This document shows, piece by piece, positions 1 to 5,304 of a DNA stretch of 10,694 nt. Below the pieces are notes generated by a model that saw only the letters and a list, made by a program, of their open reading frames with translations, ran no database searches and was not told where the DNA came from. Every line of letters begins with the position of its first letter. The stretch's first letter is position 1. Source of the stretch: an uncultured Lachnospiraceae bacterium (lineage in GTDB: Bacteria > Bacillota > Clostridia > Lachnospirales > Lachnospiraceae); the NCBI GenBank assembly GCA_910587105.1, contig CAJUMB010000082.1, forward strand, positions 1 through 10,694, read 5' to 3'. The position numbers and the translations under genes are program-made.

Positions 1-1
1 T

Positions 2-451
2 GCACCCGTGATGGATCAGTATGAATACATTATCATTGACACCCCGCCTGCGCTGAACCTGCTGACGGTCAATGCCTATTCCACGTCCGATTTTCTAATC
101 ATCCCCATGTCATCCGACATCCTCAGTCTGGTAGGGCTTGCCCAGCTGAAGGAGACCATTGAATCTGTACGCAGTGCATTCAATCCGGACTTCCGTGTCC
201 TTGGCATCCTTCTGACCAAATTCAACGGACGCACTCTGCTGTCCCGGGATGTGCTGGACATGGCAAATCAGCTGGCCGGACAGATTGACACAAAAGTGTT
301 TGATACAAGGATCCGCAATGGCGTGGCCATCGCAGAGGCCCCGGCCCACGGTGAAAGTATCTTTACCTACAACCCCAACTCGCCTGCTGTGCAGGATTAT
401 GCAGAATTTCTTCTGGAGATTGCACCGGCGATTCATTTAAAGGAGGCTTAA
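2..451 (+). CDS. ParA/Soj-family ATPase, C-terminal part (cut by left edge)
   Basis: The frame is open from the window edge, so the start codon and the N-terminal Walker A (deviant P-loop) region lie outside. The GTG at 8 and ATG at 11 are internal codons. The visible part begins at the Walker B strand (YEYIIIDTPPALNLLT), then LLTKFNGRT and a C-terminal AEAPAHGESIFTYNPNSPA stretch. These match the Soj/ParA pattern (IIIDxPP, LLT, SEAPSHGxPI). Soj/ParA proteins are ATP-dependent dimers that bind the nucleoid and position chromosomes, plasmids or protein cargoes. There is no ParB/Spo0J gene directly downstream. Instead a ComFB-domain gene follows after four bases, so this may be an orphan ParA that positions a protein complex rather than DNA. 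FlhG/MinD-type proteins are less likely given the Soj-like C-terminus. Family call is firm; cargo is inference. Confidence 0.92.
   Translation, partial: APVMDQYEYIIIDTPPALNLLTVNAYSTSDFLIIPMSSDILSLVGLAQLKETIESVRSAFNPDFRVLGILLTKFNGRTLLSRDVLDMANQLAGQIDTKVFDTRIRNGVAIAEAPAHGESIFTYNPNSPAVQDYAEFLLEIAPAIHLKEA
441..446 (+). promoter_or_regulatory. Ribosome binding site of the ComFB-domain gene
   Basis: A perfect AGGAGG lies nine bases before the ATG at 456 and overlaps the last codons of the ParA gene. This indicates coupled expression of the two proteins. Confidence 0.85.
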
Positions 452-455
452 TAAC

Positions 456-1196
456 ATGGCAAAAAAAACAAACAAAACATCACATGTACTGAACCTGCTG
501 ACCAACAGTGCTTCTGCAGATGAGACAGAAACCACTGCATCCGGACAGGATAAAAAAAGTGACATCCAGTCCCACACTGCTCAGACAAAAGTCACAGTAG
601 TGGACGAAGGAAGCCGGAATGATCGCGTGTCTCAGGATATTTTAAACAGACTGTCAGAAGAACTGGCAGATGAAGTTCCATTGGAAGCAGATGACCTGCC
701 CACAGAATTGTCCGCACCGTCCCCCGCGCAGACCCCTGTTATGAACGAAAAGACTGTGGAACCGGCGAATACGGAGAAGACCGAACCGGTTTCTGCAGAT
801 ACAAAAGAAAGAAAACCGGATCTGGCCGATTTAGAAGAAATCGAACTGGAACCGGCAGATATGGAAGAGACGGATCCTGTCCTGAAATCCGGGGGCCGGC
901 TCAGCGATCAGCTTCAGAATAATGATTTCCATTTTATCAATGTTATGGAAGAGCTGATCATGCAGCATGACCTGGAGCATATTTTAAAACAGTACAATGT
1001 ATGTACCTGCCCCCGCTGCAAAGCCGATGTCTGTGCTTTGACGCTGACCGGACTTCCTGCAAAATATGTGGTTGCAGGCGATCATTCTGTCTCTCCGATC
1101 CTCAACTACTATAAAAACCGTTATCGGATCAGCATCCTTGCCGAACTGAGTAAAGCATGTAATACGGTACGTGAGCATCCGCATCATAAGAGATAA
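456..1196 (+). CDS. ComFB-domain protein with long acidic disordered N-terminal region
   Basis: A 246-residue protein, much longer than B. subtilis ComFB (about 98 residues). Residues 155-246 resemble the late-competence ComFB domain: FINVMEELI, the cysteine cluster CTCPRCKADV (Cys183, 185, 188, 193), then LPAKYV at 200-205. ComFB-domain proteins in cyanobacteria and other bacteria have been reported to bind cyclic dinucleotides; binding here is inferred. Residues 20-150 are rich in Glu, Asp, Thr and Pro, with loose repeats of EPA/EPV and ADxEE, and are probably disordered. The N-terminus (MAKKTNKTSHVLNLL) is basic then hydrophobic, recalling the short Spo0J/ParB N-terminal peptide that activates Soj. 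A second short segment at 46-72 (VTVVDEGSRNDRVSQDIL) also looks ordered. It is coupled to the ParA gene and is the last gene before the terminator. The best reading is a ParA partner or cargo adaptor carrying a ComFB sensor. Confidence 0.82.
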   Translation: MAKKTNKTSHVLNLLTNSASADETETTASGQDKKSDIQSHTAQTKVTVVDEGSRNDRVSQDILNRLSEELADEVPLEADDLPTELSAPSPAQTPVMNEKTVEPANTEKTEPVSADTKERKPDLADLEEIELEPADMEETDPVLKSGGRLSDQLQNNDFHFINVMEELIMQHDLEHILKQYNVCTCPRCKADVCALTLTGLPAKYVVAGDHSVSPILNYYKNRYRISILAELSKACNTVREHPHHKR

Positions 1197-1210
1197 TCTG
1201 ATACAATGTG

Positions 1211-1260
1211 AAAGGGCGTTGCGAAATCATCTGTACTGGATATTTTGCAACGCCCTTTTT
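1211..1260 (+). terminator. Rho-independent terminator of the parA-comFB unit
   Basis: A 17-bp stem pairs 1211-1227 with 1242-1258, with a single G-T wobble at 1223/1246. The loop has 14 bases. The right arm ends in CCCTTTTT, followed by a second T-run at 1265-1270. On the opposite strand the stem is followed by only three Ts, so it serves mainly the + strand genes, though it may help end the converging fucosyltransferase transcript. Confidence 0.9.
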
Positions 1261-1289
1261 ATCCTTTTTTAACCATTGCACCCTGTTGT

Positions 1290-2174
1290 CTACAGTTCTC
1301 TGTCACTTAAATTCAATGTATATTTGCGGGCAGGATTCAGCAGTGCTGCCAGATAACTGAATGCACTGTTGGACAGTATCATAGCCTGACATTTTGTCAT
1401 AAGCTGCAGATCCAGATAATTCTTCCCCTGTACATTCCCTTCAACATAAGTAATCTCTGAAAAAGACCTGAATCCCAGCTCATGTTCATGCTCCCGGCAC
1501 CAGACAATATCATCTGAAAATACAAACAGATGCCAGTTTCCGGGCACCTGTCCGGCGAACGTCTTTATGCCACTCCGATAGATATCCATATCCAGGTCCC
1601 ATCCAAGCGCCACATAATCCCCCCTTCGGATATGTACACTCACAGAATCAGAATTCAGGATCTGTCTGAGATAACCACAATTCCTTTCATCTGTAATCTC
1701 CGGAAAAGCGAACTCCATAAGAAATATATCCTGGTACCATGCAAACCAGTTTTTATTAATCCAGTAGCCGTGGTAATAGATATTTCCCGGCACATCCAGG
1801 ATCTCCGGATAATATCCATTATTCGGTATCATGAATATCTCACCATCAAAAGGATTAAACTCACTGTGATTTCCCGTCTCTGCTATCATCTGAACAGAAA
1901 TCTGATTTTCATAGAAAACCTGCGGAACACTCTTCCCACTTTTTTTCTCATTCAGTATGGAGTTCCAGACCTCCTGGTCAAAGCAGTCACTCAACATATG
2001 CGGCCTGATTCCGAAAACGCTCTCCAGTTCGTATCCGTTATGAACTGTATGAACAGCAAAGTAACTGTCATCCATATACATGCATTCGCCTGGATGCGAC
2101 AATTCATAATATCTGGCAAAAATATACTGGAATGCCTGATTTGCAAGGCCGCCGTTTAAAAATTGGATCTTCAA
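1290..2174 (-). CDS. Glycosyltransferase family 11 (alpha-1,2-fucosyltransferase-like)
   Basis: A 294-residue protein of normal length for GT11. It has the N-terminal GGLANQAFQYIFAR (family form GGLGNQMFQY), the donor-binding HIRRGDY at 181-187, LFVFSDD at 216-222, and the C-terminal DLQLMTKCQ..ILSNSAFS at 255-273 (family form LMSxCxHxIxANSSFSWW). Members transfer fucose from GDP-fucose to galactose-type acceptors in the cytoplasm. The usual FSWWGAWLN is FSYLAALLN here, so acceptor or even sugar may differ. The start is a TTG at 2174: AAGGA (2184-2180) lies five bases before it, the family's MKIxFxxGGLxNQ begins exactly there, and the only nearby ATG (2179-2177) is out of frame. It is transcribed alone, divergent from the LicD gene. 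No GDP-fucose synthesis gene is visible. Confidence 0.88.
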   Translation of the reverse strand: MKIQFLNGGLANQAFQYIFARYYELSHPGECMYMDDSYFAVHTVHNGYELESVFGIRPHMLSDCFDQEVWNSILNEKKSGKSVPQVFYENQISVQMIAETGNHSEFNPFDGEIFMIPNNGYYPEILDVPGNIYYHGYWINKNWFAWYQDIFLMEFAFPEITDERNCGYLRQILNSDSVSVHIRRGDYVALGWDLDMDIYRSGIKTFAGQVPGNWHLFVFSDDIVWCREHEHELGFRSFSEITYVEGNVQGKNYLDLQLMTKCQAMILSNSAFSYLAALLNPARKYTLNLSDREL

Positions 2175-2237
2175 ATCATTCCTTCTTTCTGTATGAAATA
2201 TTTTTCTTAATAATCAGTCCTGTTATTGTTTGCCGAC

Positions 2238-2246
2238 ATTATATCA
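2238..2246 (-). promoter_or_regulatory. Extended -10 promoter of the fucosyltransferase gene
   Basis: On the - strand the sequence reads TGATATAAT, a perfect -10 with the extended TG motif. No good -35 is present 16-18 bases upstream, which fits an extended -10 promoter. The predicted transcript start near 2231 leaves a leader of roughly 57 bases before the TTG. Confidence 0.6.
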
Positions 2247-2300
2247 TATCAAAACACAGAAAATCTACCGGAAATTCAATACAAACATCCTCTAAATCAG

Positions 2301-2328
2301 TTGATTTATTTATATTTTCTGTTATCAT
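2301..2328 (+). promoter_or_regulatory. Candidate promoter of the first LicD gene
   Basis: TTGATT (2301-2306) is followed after 16 bases by TATCAT (2323-2328), which carries an extended TG one base upstream (2320-2321). It lies about 75 bases before the ATG at 2402. A perfect dyad (2322-2336) overlaps the -10. Confidence 0.4.
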
Positions 2329-2336
2329 ATTGATAA
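2322..2336. promoter_or_regulatory. Interrupted palindrome, possible operator
   Basis: TTATCA-TAT-TGATAA is a perfect 6+6 inverted repeat with a 3-base spacer, overlapping the candidate -10 of the LicD gene. Its core ATCATATTGAT recurs at 8295-8305 in the other intergenic region next to a LicD gene. In AT-rich DNA this could be chance. Confidence 0.3.
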
Positions 2337-2401
2337 TACCTTTGGGGAATTGGACTTTGAATCGTTTCCGATATGAAAATCTATGAAAAGAGAGAAAAAT
2401 C

Positions 2402-3301
2402 ATGATTGCCAATCCATCATTTTACAAAGAAGAAATACGTTCCGGATTCCTGGTGACAGAAAAACGAAAAAAAGTGTGGGCTGTGGAACTGAAGATGCTG
2501 GAAAAGCTGGACGAAGTGTGTAAAAAATATAATCTTACTTACTATGCCTACTATGGTACGCTGCTCGGCGCTGTACGTCATCAGGGATTTATTCCATGGG
2601 ATGACGATATTGATGTTATTATGTTCCGGGATGATTATGAAAAGTTTCAGGAAATTGCTCCGAAGGAATTTAAAGAGCCCTATTTTTATCAAAATACATA
2701 CACAGACCGCGTATTGTGGCCCCTGTCCAAAATCCGGGACAGCAGAACCACTGCTGTAGAACCACAGTTCCAACATCTTGGAAGTTCTTTTCATCAGGGG
2801 ATTTTTATTGACATTTTTCCTTTTGACAACGTTGAAGACGGTATTAATGCTCAGTTTAACACGTTCAAAGAGATTCAGAAGCTTTTGTGGGTTGCCGTAG
2901 TTGATCCCGGCACTGTAATAAAAGCCTTGGAAGAAGGACAGCAACTGTATCTTGGTACTGATTTTCTTATAGATTACCTTCAAAAAAATGTACAGGAAAA
3001 ATTTAAGATTTTTGAATCCTTCAATTGTTCCTGTCTCGGACAGTCACAGCAGGTGAACTATTTGATCGAAGAACTATATCCGGACGATATCAGTTGTAAA
3101 AGTGTCAAAAAAGAATGGTTCCAGAATACAGTTTATCTGCCCTTTGAACACCTGCATATTCCAGCACCTGCCGGATATGATCAGATTCTGATACAATGCT
3201 ATGGAGACTATCATCAGTTTGTACAGGGCGGATCTGCGCATGAAGATATCATACTGAATCCGGATATTCCATATAAAAAGTACTTTACCGGGCAGCTGTA
3301 G
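2402..3301 (+). CDS. LicD-family phosphotransferase (copy 1)
   Basis: A 299-residue LicD-family protein with a nucleotidyltransferase fold. LicD proteins transfer phospho-groups such as phosphocholine from a CDP-activated donor onto cell-surface sugars. The hallmarks are all present: TYYAYYGTLLGAVRHQGFIPW at 46-66 (quoted in part: GTLLGAVRH at 52-60), WDDDIDV at 66-72 with the metal-binding aspartates, FRDDYEKF at 75-82, IFIDIFPFD at 134-142 and a C-terminal FEHLHIPAP..YGDY block at 248-270. No signal peptide or membrane segment is seen. The ATG at 2402 has only a weak purine-rich site (AGAGAG) before it, which suggests modest translation. It is isolated on the + strand between - strand genes, so it has its own promoter. 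No choline uptake or CTP-transferase gene (licA/B/C type) is visible, so the phospho-group is unknown. Confidence 0.88.
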   Translation: MIANPSFYKEEIRSGFLVTEKRKKVWAVELKMLEKLDEVCKKYNLTYYAYYGTLLGAVRHQGFIPWDDDIDVIMFRDDYEKFQEIAPKEFKEPYFYQNTYTDRVLWPLSKIRDSRTTAVEPQFQHLGSSFHQGIFIDIFPFDNVEDGINAQFNTFKEIQKLLWVAVVDPGTVIKALEEGQQLYLGTDFLIDYLQKNVQEKFKIFESFNCSCLGQSQQVNYLIEELYPDDISCKSVKKEWFQNTVYLPFEHLHIPAPAGYDQILIQCYGDYHQFVQGGSAHEDIILNPDIPYKKYFTGQL

Positions 3302-3337
3302 CACCTGTGCATCAGCTGTCCGGCTGGTTTCCCTGTT

Positions 3338-3427
3338 TTATACGATATGAGGCATCATCATATACATATCATCTATCCCATAATAACCTTCATTCCACAA
3401 TTTATCTGCTATCTCTATTGTTGTCAT
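3338..3427 (-). CDS. Possible small ORF (29 residues) at the end of the glycosylation operon
   Basis: On the - strand an ATG at 3427 opens a 29-codon frame (MTTIEIADKLWNEGYYGIDD at the start) ending in TAA at 3338. AAAGGAG lies at 3445-3439, eleven bases upstream, a slightly long but usable spacing. An in-frame ATG at 3448 would give 36 residues. It begins about 40 bases after the stop of the GT2-methyltransferase gene and no terminator lies between, so it could be the last gene of the operon. The composition looks protein-like (amphipathic, aromatic), but I do not recognise it. It could instead be a remnant of a longer gene. Confidence 0.3.
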   Translation of the reverse strand: MTTIEIADKLWNEGYYGIDDMYMMMPHIV

Positions 3428-3468
3428 GGTTCGTGCATCTCCTTTCATACAGTTCTGGATGCTGATAA

Positions 3469-4902
3469 CTACAGATTCTCTTTCTTTCCTGCCTTCACAA
3501 GATACTGACTGACCAAAAATGTCTCCTTTGACGGCATCCCCATCACATCCTGCAGGCCATCCAGTAATTGAGTCTCCTGCTCATCCGGTTCTCCCATTTT
3601 CTTTCCGGTTAATACCTCAATCTCATACCCACTGCGCATCACCAAACGCTGAATCTCCACCCCTGTATACATCTTTACATGAGTCCGGTCCAGTATCCCC
3701 GCATCACTGTATGGAAACATATCCCATTTCAATAATGGCAATATTACCGAATAGTGCTTCATATTTGGTATACTGACAATGATATGCCCATCCTTTTTCA
3801 AATACCTCCGGAATCGCTCCAATACTTTTTCCGGCTCCATCAGATGTTCCAGAATATCTCCCATCAAAATGTAGTCAAAATACTCTTCTCTCCAGGAGAT
3901 CTCCATTTTCTCCACATCGCCACACAAAACTTCTCCCATATGGGAGGCAAGCTGAGCCATTTGCGGAACAAACTCTATCCCGTATGTTCTGGCAGCTGGA
4001 AACAGTCCTCTGACATGTCCCATCAAAGCACCGCAACCGCACCCTACATCCAGGATTCGCATAGGCTTATCTGGAGATTCCGTAATCAGAGCGCACAGAT
4101 CCGTCCTGGGATGCAGATAATAGTCTACATCAAATCCCCATTTTTCATTGATTTTCTTCAGGTTTCTGCTGGCAGTTACATGATACCCTTCTGGATCTTT
4201 ATTAAAGGTCTTACTACCAAAATGCAGGATAAAGCTGTTTTTACAAAGGACATTCTGATATCCTGCTTTCAGGATCCGCAGTCCCAGGTCCACATCTTCA
4301 TTATTTCCCGGAAAAAAACGTTCATCCAGCATTCCTACCTGATCAAGCACCGAACGTTTCACCAAAAGCGCAAATCCTACCAGAAACAATCTGTTTTCAT
4401 AAGGATAACGCATGGGTATATTAGTGCACTCACCAAATCTGAGCATATCAGGTACATTGTGAGCGCCACTCACCACCACCTGTCCTCCTGCAAAATTGGA
4501 TACACTTCCGGCCGCTCCATTTTCATCTCTGTCATACAGCCCCATTCGGAGCCAGAACAATGCATTTTCAGGCAGCATCGTATCATTGTTCAGTAAAAAA
4601 ATATCCGCCCCTTTGGAACTTGCCTTTATTCCCTGATTACACCCTCCGGGAAATCCCATGTTTTCTTTATTTTCCACCAGAATAATGTCCGGCTGCTGCC
4701 GCAGCCACTCCACACTGCCGTCCTTAGATCCATTATCTACAACAATAATCTCCCGTAAGTTTTCCTGTGTTGTCTTCCGAATGCTCTCAACACATGCTTT
4801 TGTGTACTCCAAAAGATCATAAGATAAAATAATAATAGATACTTTCTCTGCACAGATCTTATATTGTTCTTTAAACTGATCCAGCATCTTTTCAATTACC
4901 AT
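3469..4902 (-). CDS. GT2 glycosyltransferase-SAM methyltransferase fusion (downstream part of amber-split gene)
   Basis: A 477-residue two-domain protein. Residues 20-265 form a GT-A, family 2 glycosyltransferase: VSIIILSYD at 21-29, VDNGSKDGS at 55-63, NMGFPGG at 81-87, the DxD-like FLLNNDT at 102-108, GNNEDVDLGLR at 199-209 and LHFGS at 226-230. All usual catalytic signatures are intact. Residues 282-430 form a class I SAM methyltransferase: ILDVGCGCG at 283-291, acidic Glu310 after strand 2, GDVEKM at 328-333, and DYILMGDILEHL at 343-354. The paired domains suggest transfer of a sugar and its methylation. The ATG at 4902 has GGAGG (4912-4908) five bases upstream, so it can be translated by itself. 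The same frame continues upstream without a break to a TAG at 4980-4978 and then into the helical N-terminal domain, as in the uninterrupted paralogue at 5305-7017. Confidence 0.88.
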   Translation of the reverse strand: MVIEKMLDQFKEQYKICAEKVSIIILSYDLLEYTKACVESIRKTTQENLREIIVVDNGSKDGSVEWLRQQPDIILVENKENMGFPGGCNQGIKASSKGADIFLLNNDTMLPENALFWLRMGLYDRDENGAAGSVSNFAGGQVVVSGAHNVPDMLRFGECTNIPMRYPYENRLFLVGFALLVKRSVLDQVGMLDERFFPGNNEDVDLGLRILKAGYQNVLCKNSFILHFGSKTFNKDPEGYHVTASRNLKKINEKWGFDVDYYLHPRTDLCALITESPDKPMRILDVGCGCGALMGHVRGLFPAARTYGIEFVPQMAQLASHMGEVLCGDVEKMEISWREEYFDYILMGDILEHLMEPEKVLERFRRYLKKDGHIIVSIPNMKHYSVILPLLKWDMFPYSDAGILDRTHVKMYTGVEIQRLVMRSGYEIEVLTGKKMGEPDEQETQLLDGLQDVMGMPSKETFLVSQYLVKAGKKENL

Positions 4903-4907
4903 TCGAT

Positions 4908-4912
4908 CCTCC
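4908..4912 (-). promoter_or_regulatory. Internal Shine-Dalgarno before the GT2-methyltransferase ATG
   Basis: GGAGG on the - strand lies five bases before the ATG at 4902. It is formed by the codons for Pro-Glu-Asp-Arg of the ancestral reading frame; the aligned codons of the paralogue contain no GGAGG. It makes restart after the upstream TAG plausible. Confidence 0.55.
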
Positions 4913-4977
4913 GGATTATGGCAATGGAACCATGCATTTTCATAGCAAAGGCAGGACTGATGCAGGTTTTCCGAAAG

Positions 4978-5202
4978 CTAATAATTGCCCAGCATAATAT
5001 ATAACTCATAATTTCTGCAATTATAGCGAAGCCCTTTATGTATGGCATTCCACATCCCTTCCCGGTCTCCGCAGTATTCCCTGATCGCTGCATCCAATAC
5101 CGCTGCTGTGTCATTATACTTACCAGAATTTACATACTCCTGTAAAAGAATCTCAGCCATTTCATAATTACCACTGTTTACAACATCTTGTATCTCCTTC
5201 AT
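4978..5202 (-). CDS. TPR-like N-terminal fragment, ends at in-frame TAG
   Basis: A 74-residue product homologous to the first 75 residues of the intact fusion at 5305-7017: MKEIQDVVNSGNYEMA.. against MKQIQDAIMEGNYKLA.., with the shared block YNCRNYELY near 60-68. The helices look TPR-like and may bind partners or the acceptor protein. It stops at TAG (4980-4978) where the paralogue has Tyr76. I chose ATG 5202 over ATG 5217 because AAAGGA (5214-5209) lies six bases before 5202 and the protein then aligns with the paralogue's start. The domain is cut in mid-repeat, so the fragment alone is unlikely to fold as the full module does. It could be the first half of a decayed gene, or a separately made short protein. 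Confidence 0.6.
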   Translation of the reverse strand: MKEIQDVVNSGNYEMAEILLQEYVNSGKYNDTAAVLDAAIREYCGDREGMWNAIHKGLRYNCRNYELYIMLGNY

Positions 5203-5220
5203 TTTCCATCCTTTCATATC

Positions 5221-5301
5221 TTATACAGATGTGTGTACCAGAATCCCTGCAGCACTGTCCAGACTGCTTTCATGGACCTTTTTCAGCAGGCTCTGTATCA
5301 T
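5221..5301 (-). CDS. Very small ORF between the two fusion genes (26 residues)
   Basis: An ATG at 5301, three bases after the TAA of the upstream fusion gene and in the same frame, opens 26 codons (MIQSLLKKVHESSLDSAAGI at the start) to a TAA at 5221. No Shine-Dalgarno is visible, so independent translation is doubtful. It may be what remains of a longer C-terminus of the upstream gene or of a linker between duplicated copies. I do not recognise the sequence. Confidence 0.15.
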   Translation of the reverse strand: MIQSLLKKVHESSLDSAAGILVHTSV

Positions 5302-5304
5302 TGA

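Larger units (their letters stand above)
3469..5202 (-). pseudogene. Ancestral TPR-GT2-methyltransferase gene interrupted by one amber codon
   Basis: From ATG 5202 to TAG 3469 there is a single reading frame of 577 codons broken only by TAG at 4980-4978. The 25 codons between that TAG and the ATG at 4902 still read as the expected domain (LCYENAWFHCHNPEDR against LCYENALFYCSDPDDR in the paralogue), with no frameshift. One base change from a Tyr codon explains the stop. The lesion appears recent, because the bridge is well conserved. TAG ends other genes in this window normally (3301, 1290, 3469), so it is not a reassigned codon here. It may be a true pseudogene, or a split gene whose two parts are both translated. 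Confidence 0.6.

Noticed and set aside
8..13. GTG/ATG near the left edge as the true start of the ParA gene
   Set aside because: The frame is open to the edge and the protein would lack the Walker A region, so these are internal codons.
1530..2159. + strand open frame of 209 codons opposite the fucosyltransferase
   Set aside because: Shadow of the GT11 gene; no recognisable domain or ribosome site.
3311..3328. Small hairpin after the first LicD gene as a terminator
   Set aside because: The stem is only 6 bp with a wobble and the following T-run is broken by CCCTG; too weak to call.
3754..4596. Long + strand open frame (280 codons) opposite the GT2-methyltransferase gene
   Set aside because: It is antisense to a gene with clear motifs, has His/Gln/Ser/Ile-rich content typical of a complement reading, and no ribosome site.
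4978..4980. TAG read as pyrrolysine or as a reassigned codon
   Set aside because: TAG terminates three other genes here normally, the aligned residue is Tyr, and no pyrrolysine gene or special downstream structure is seen.
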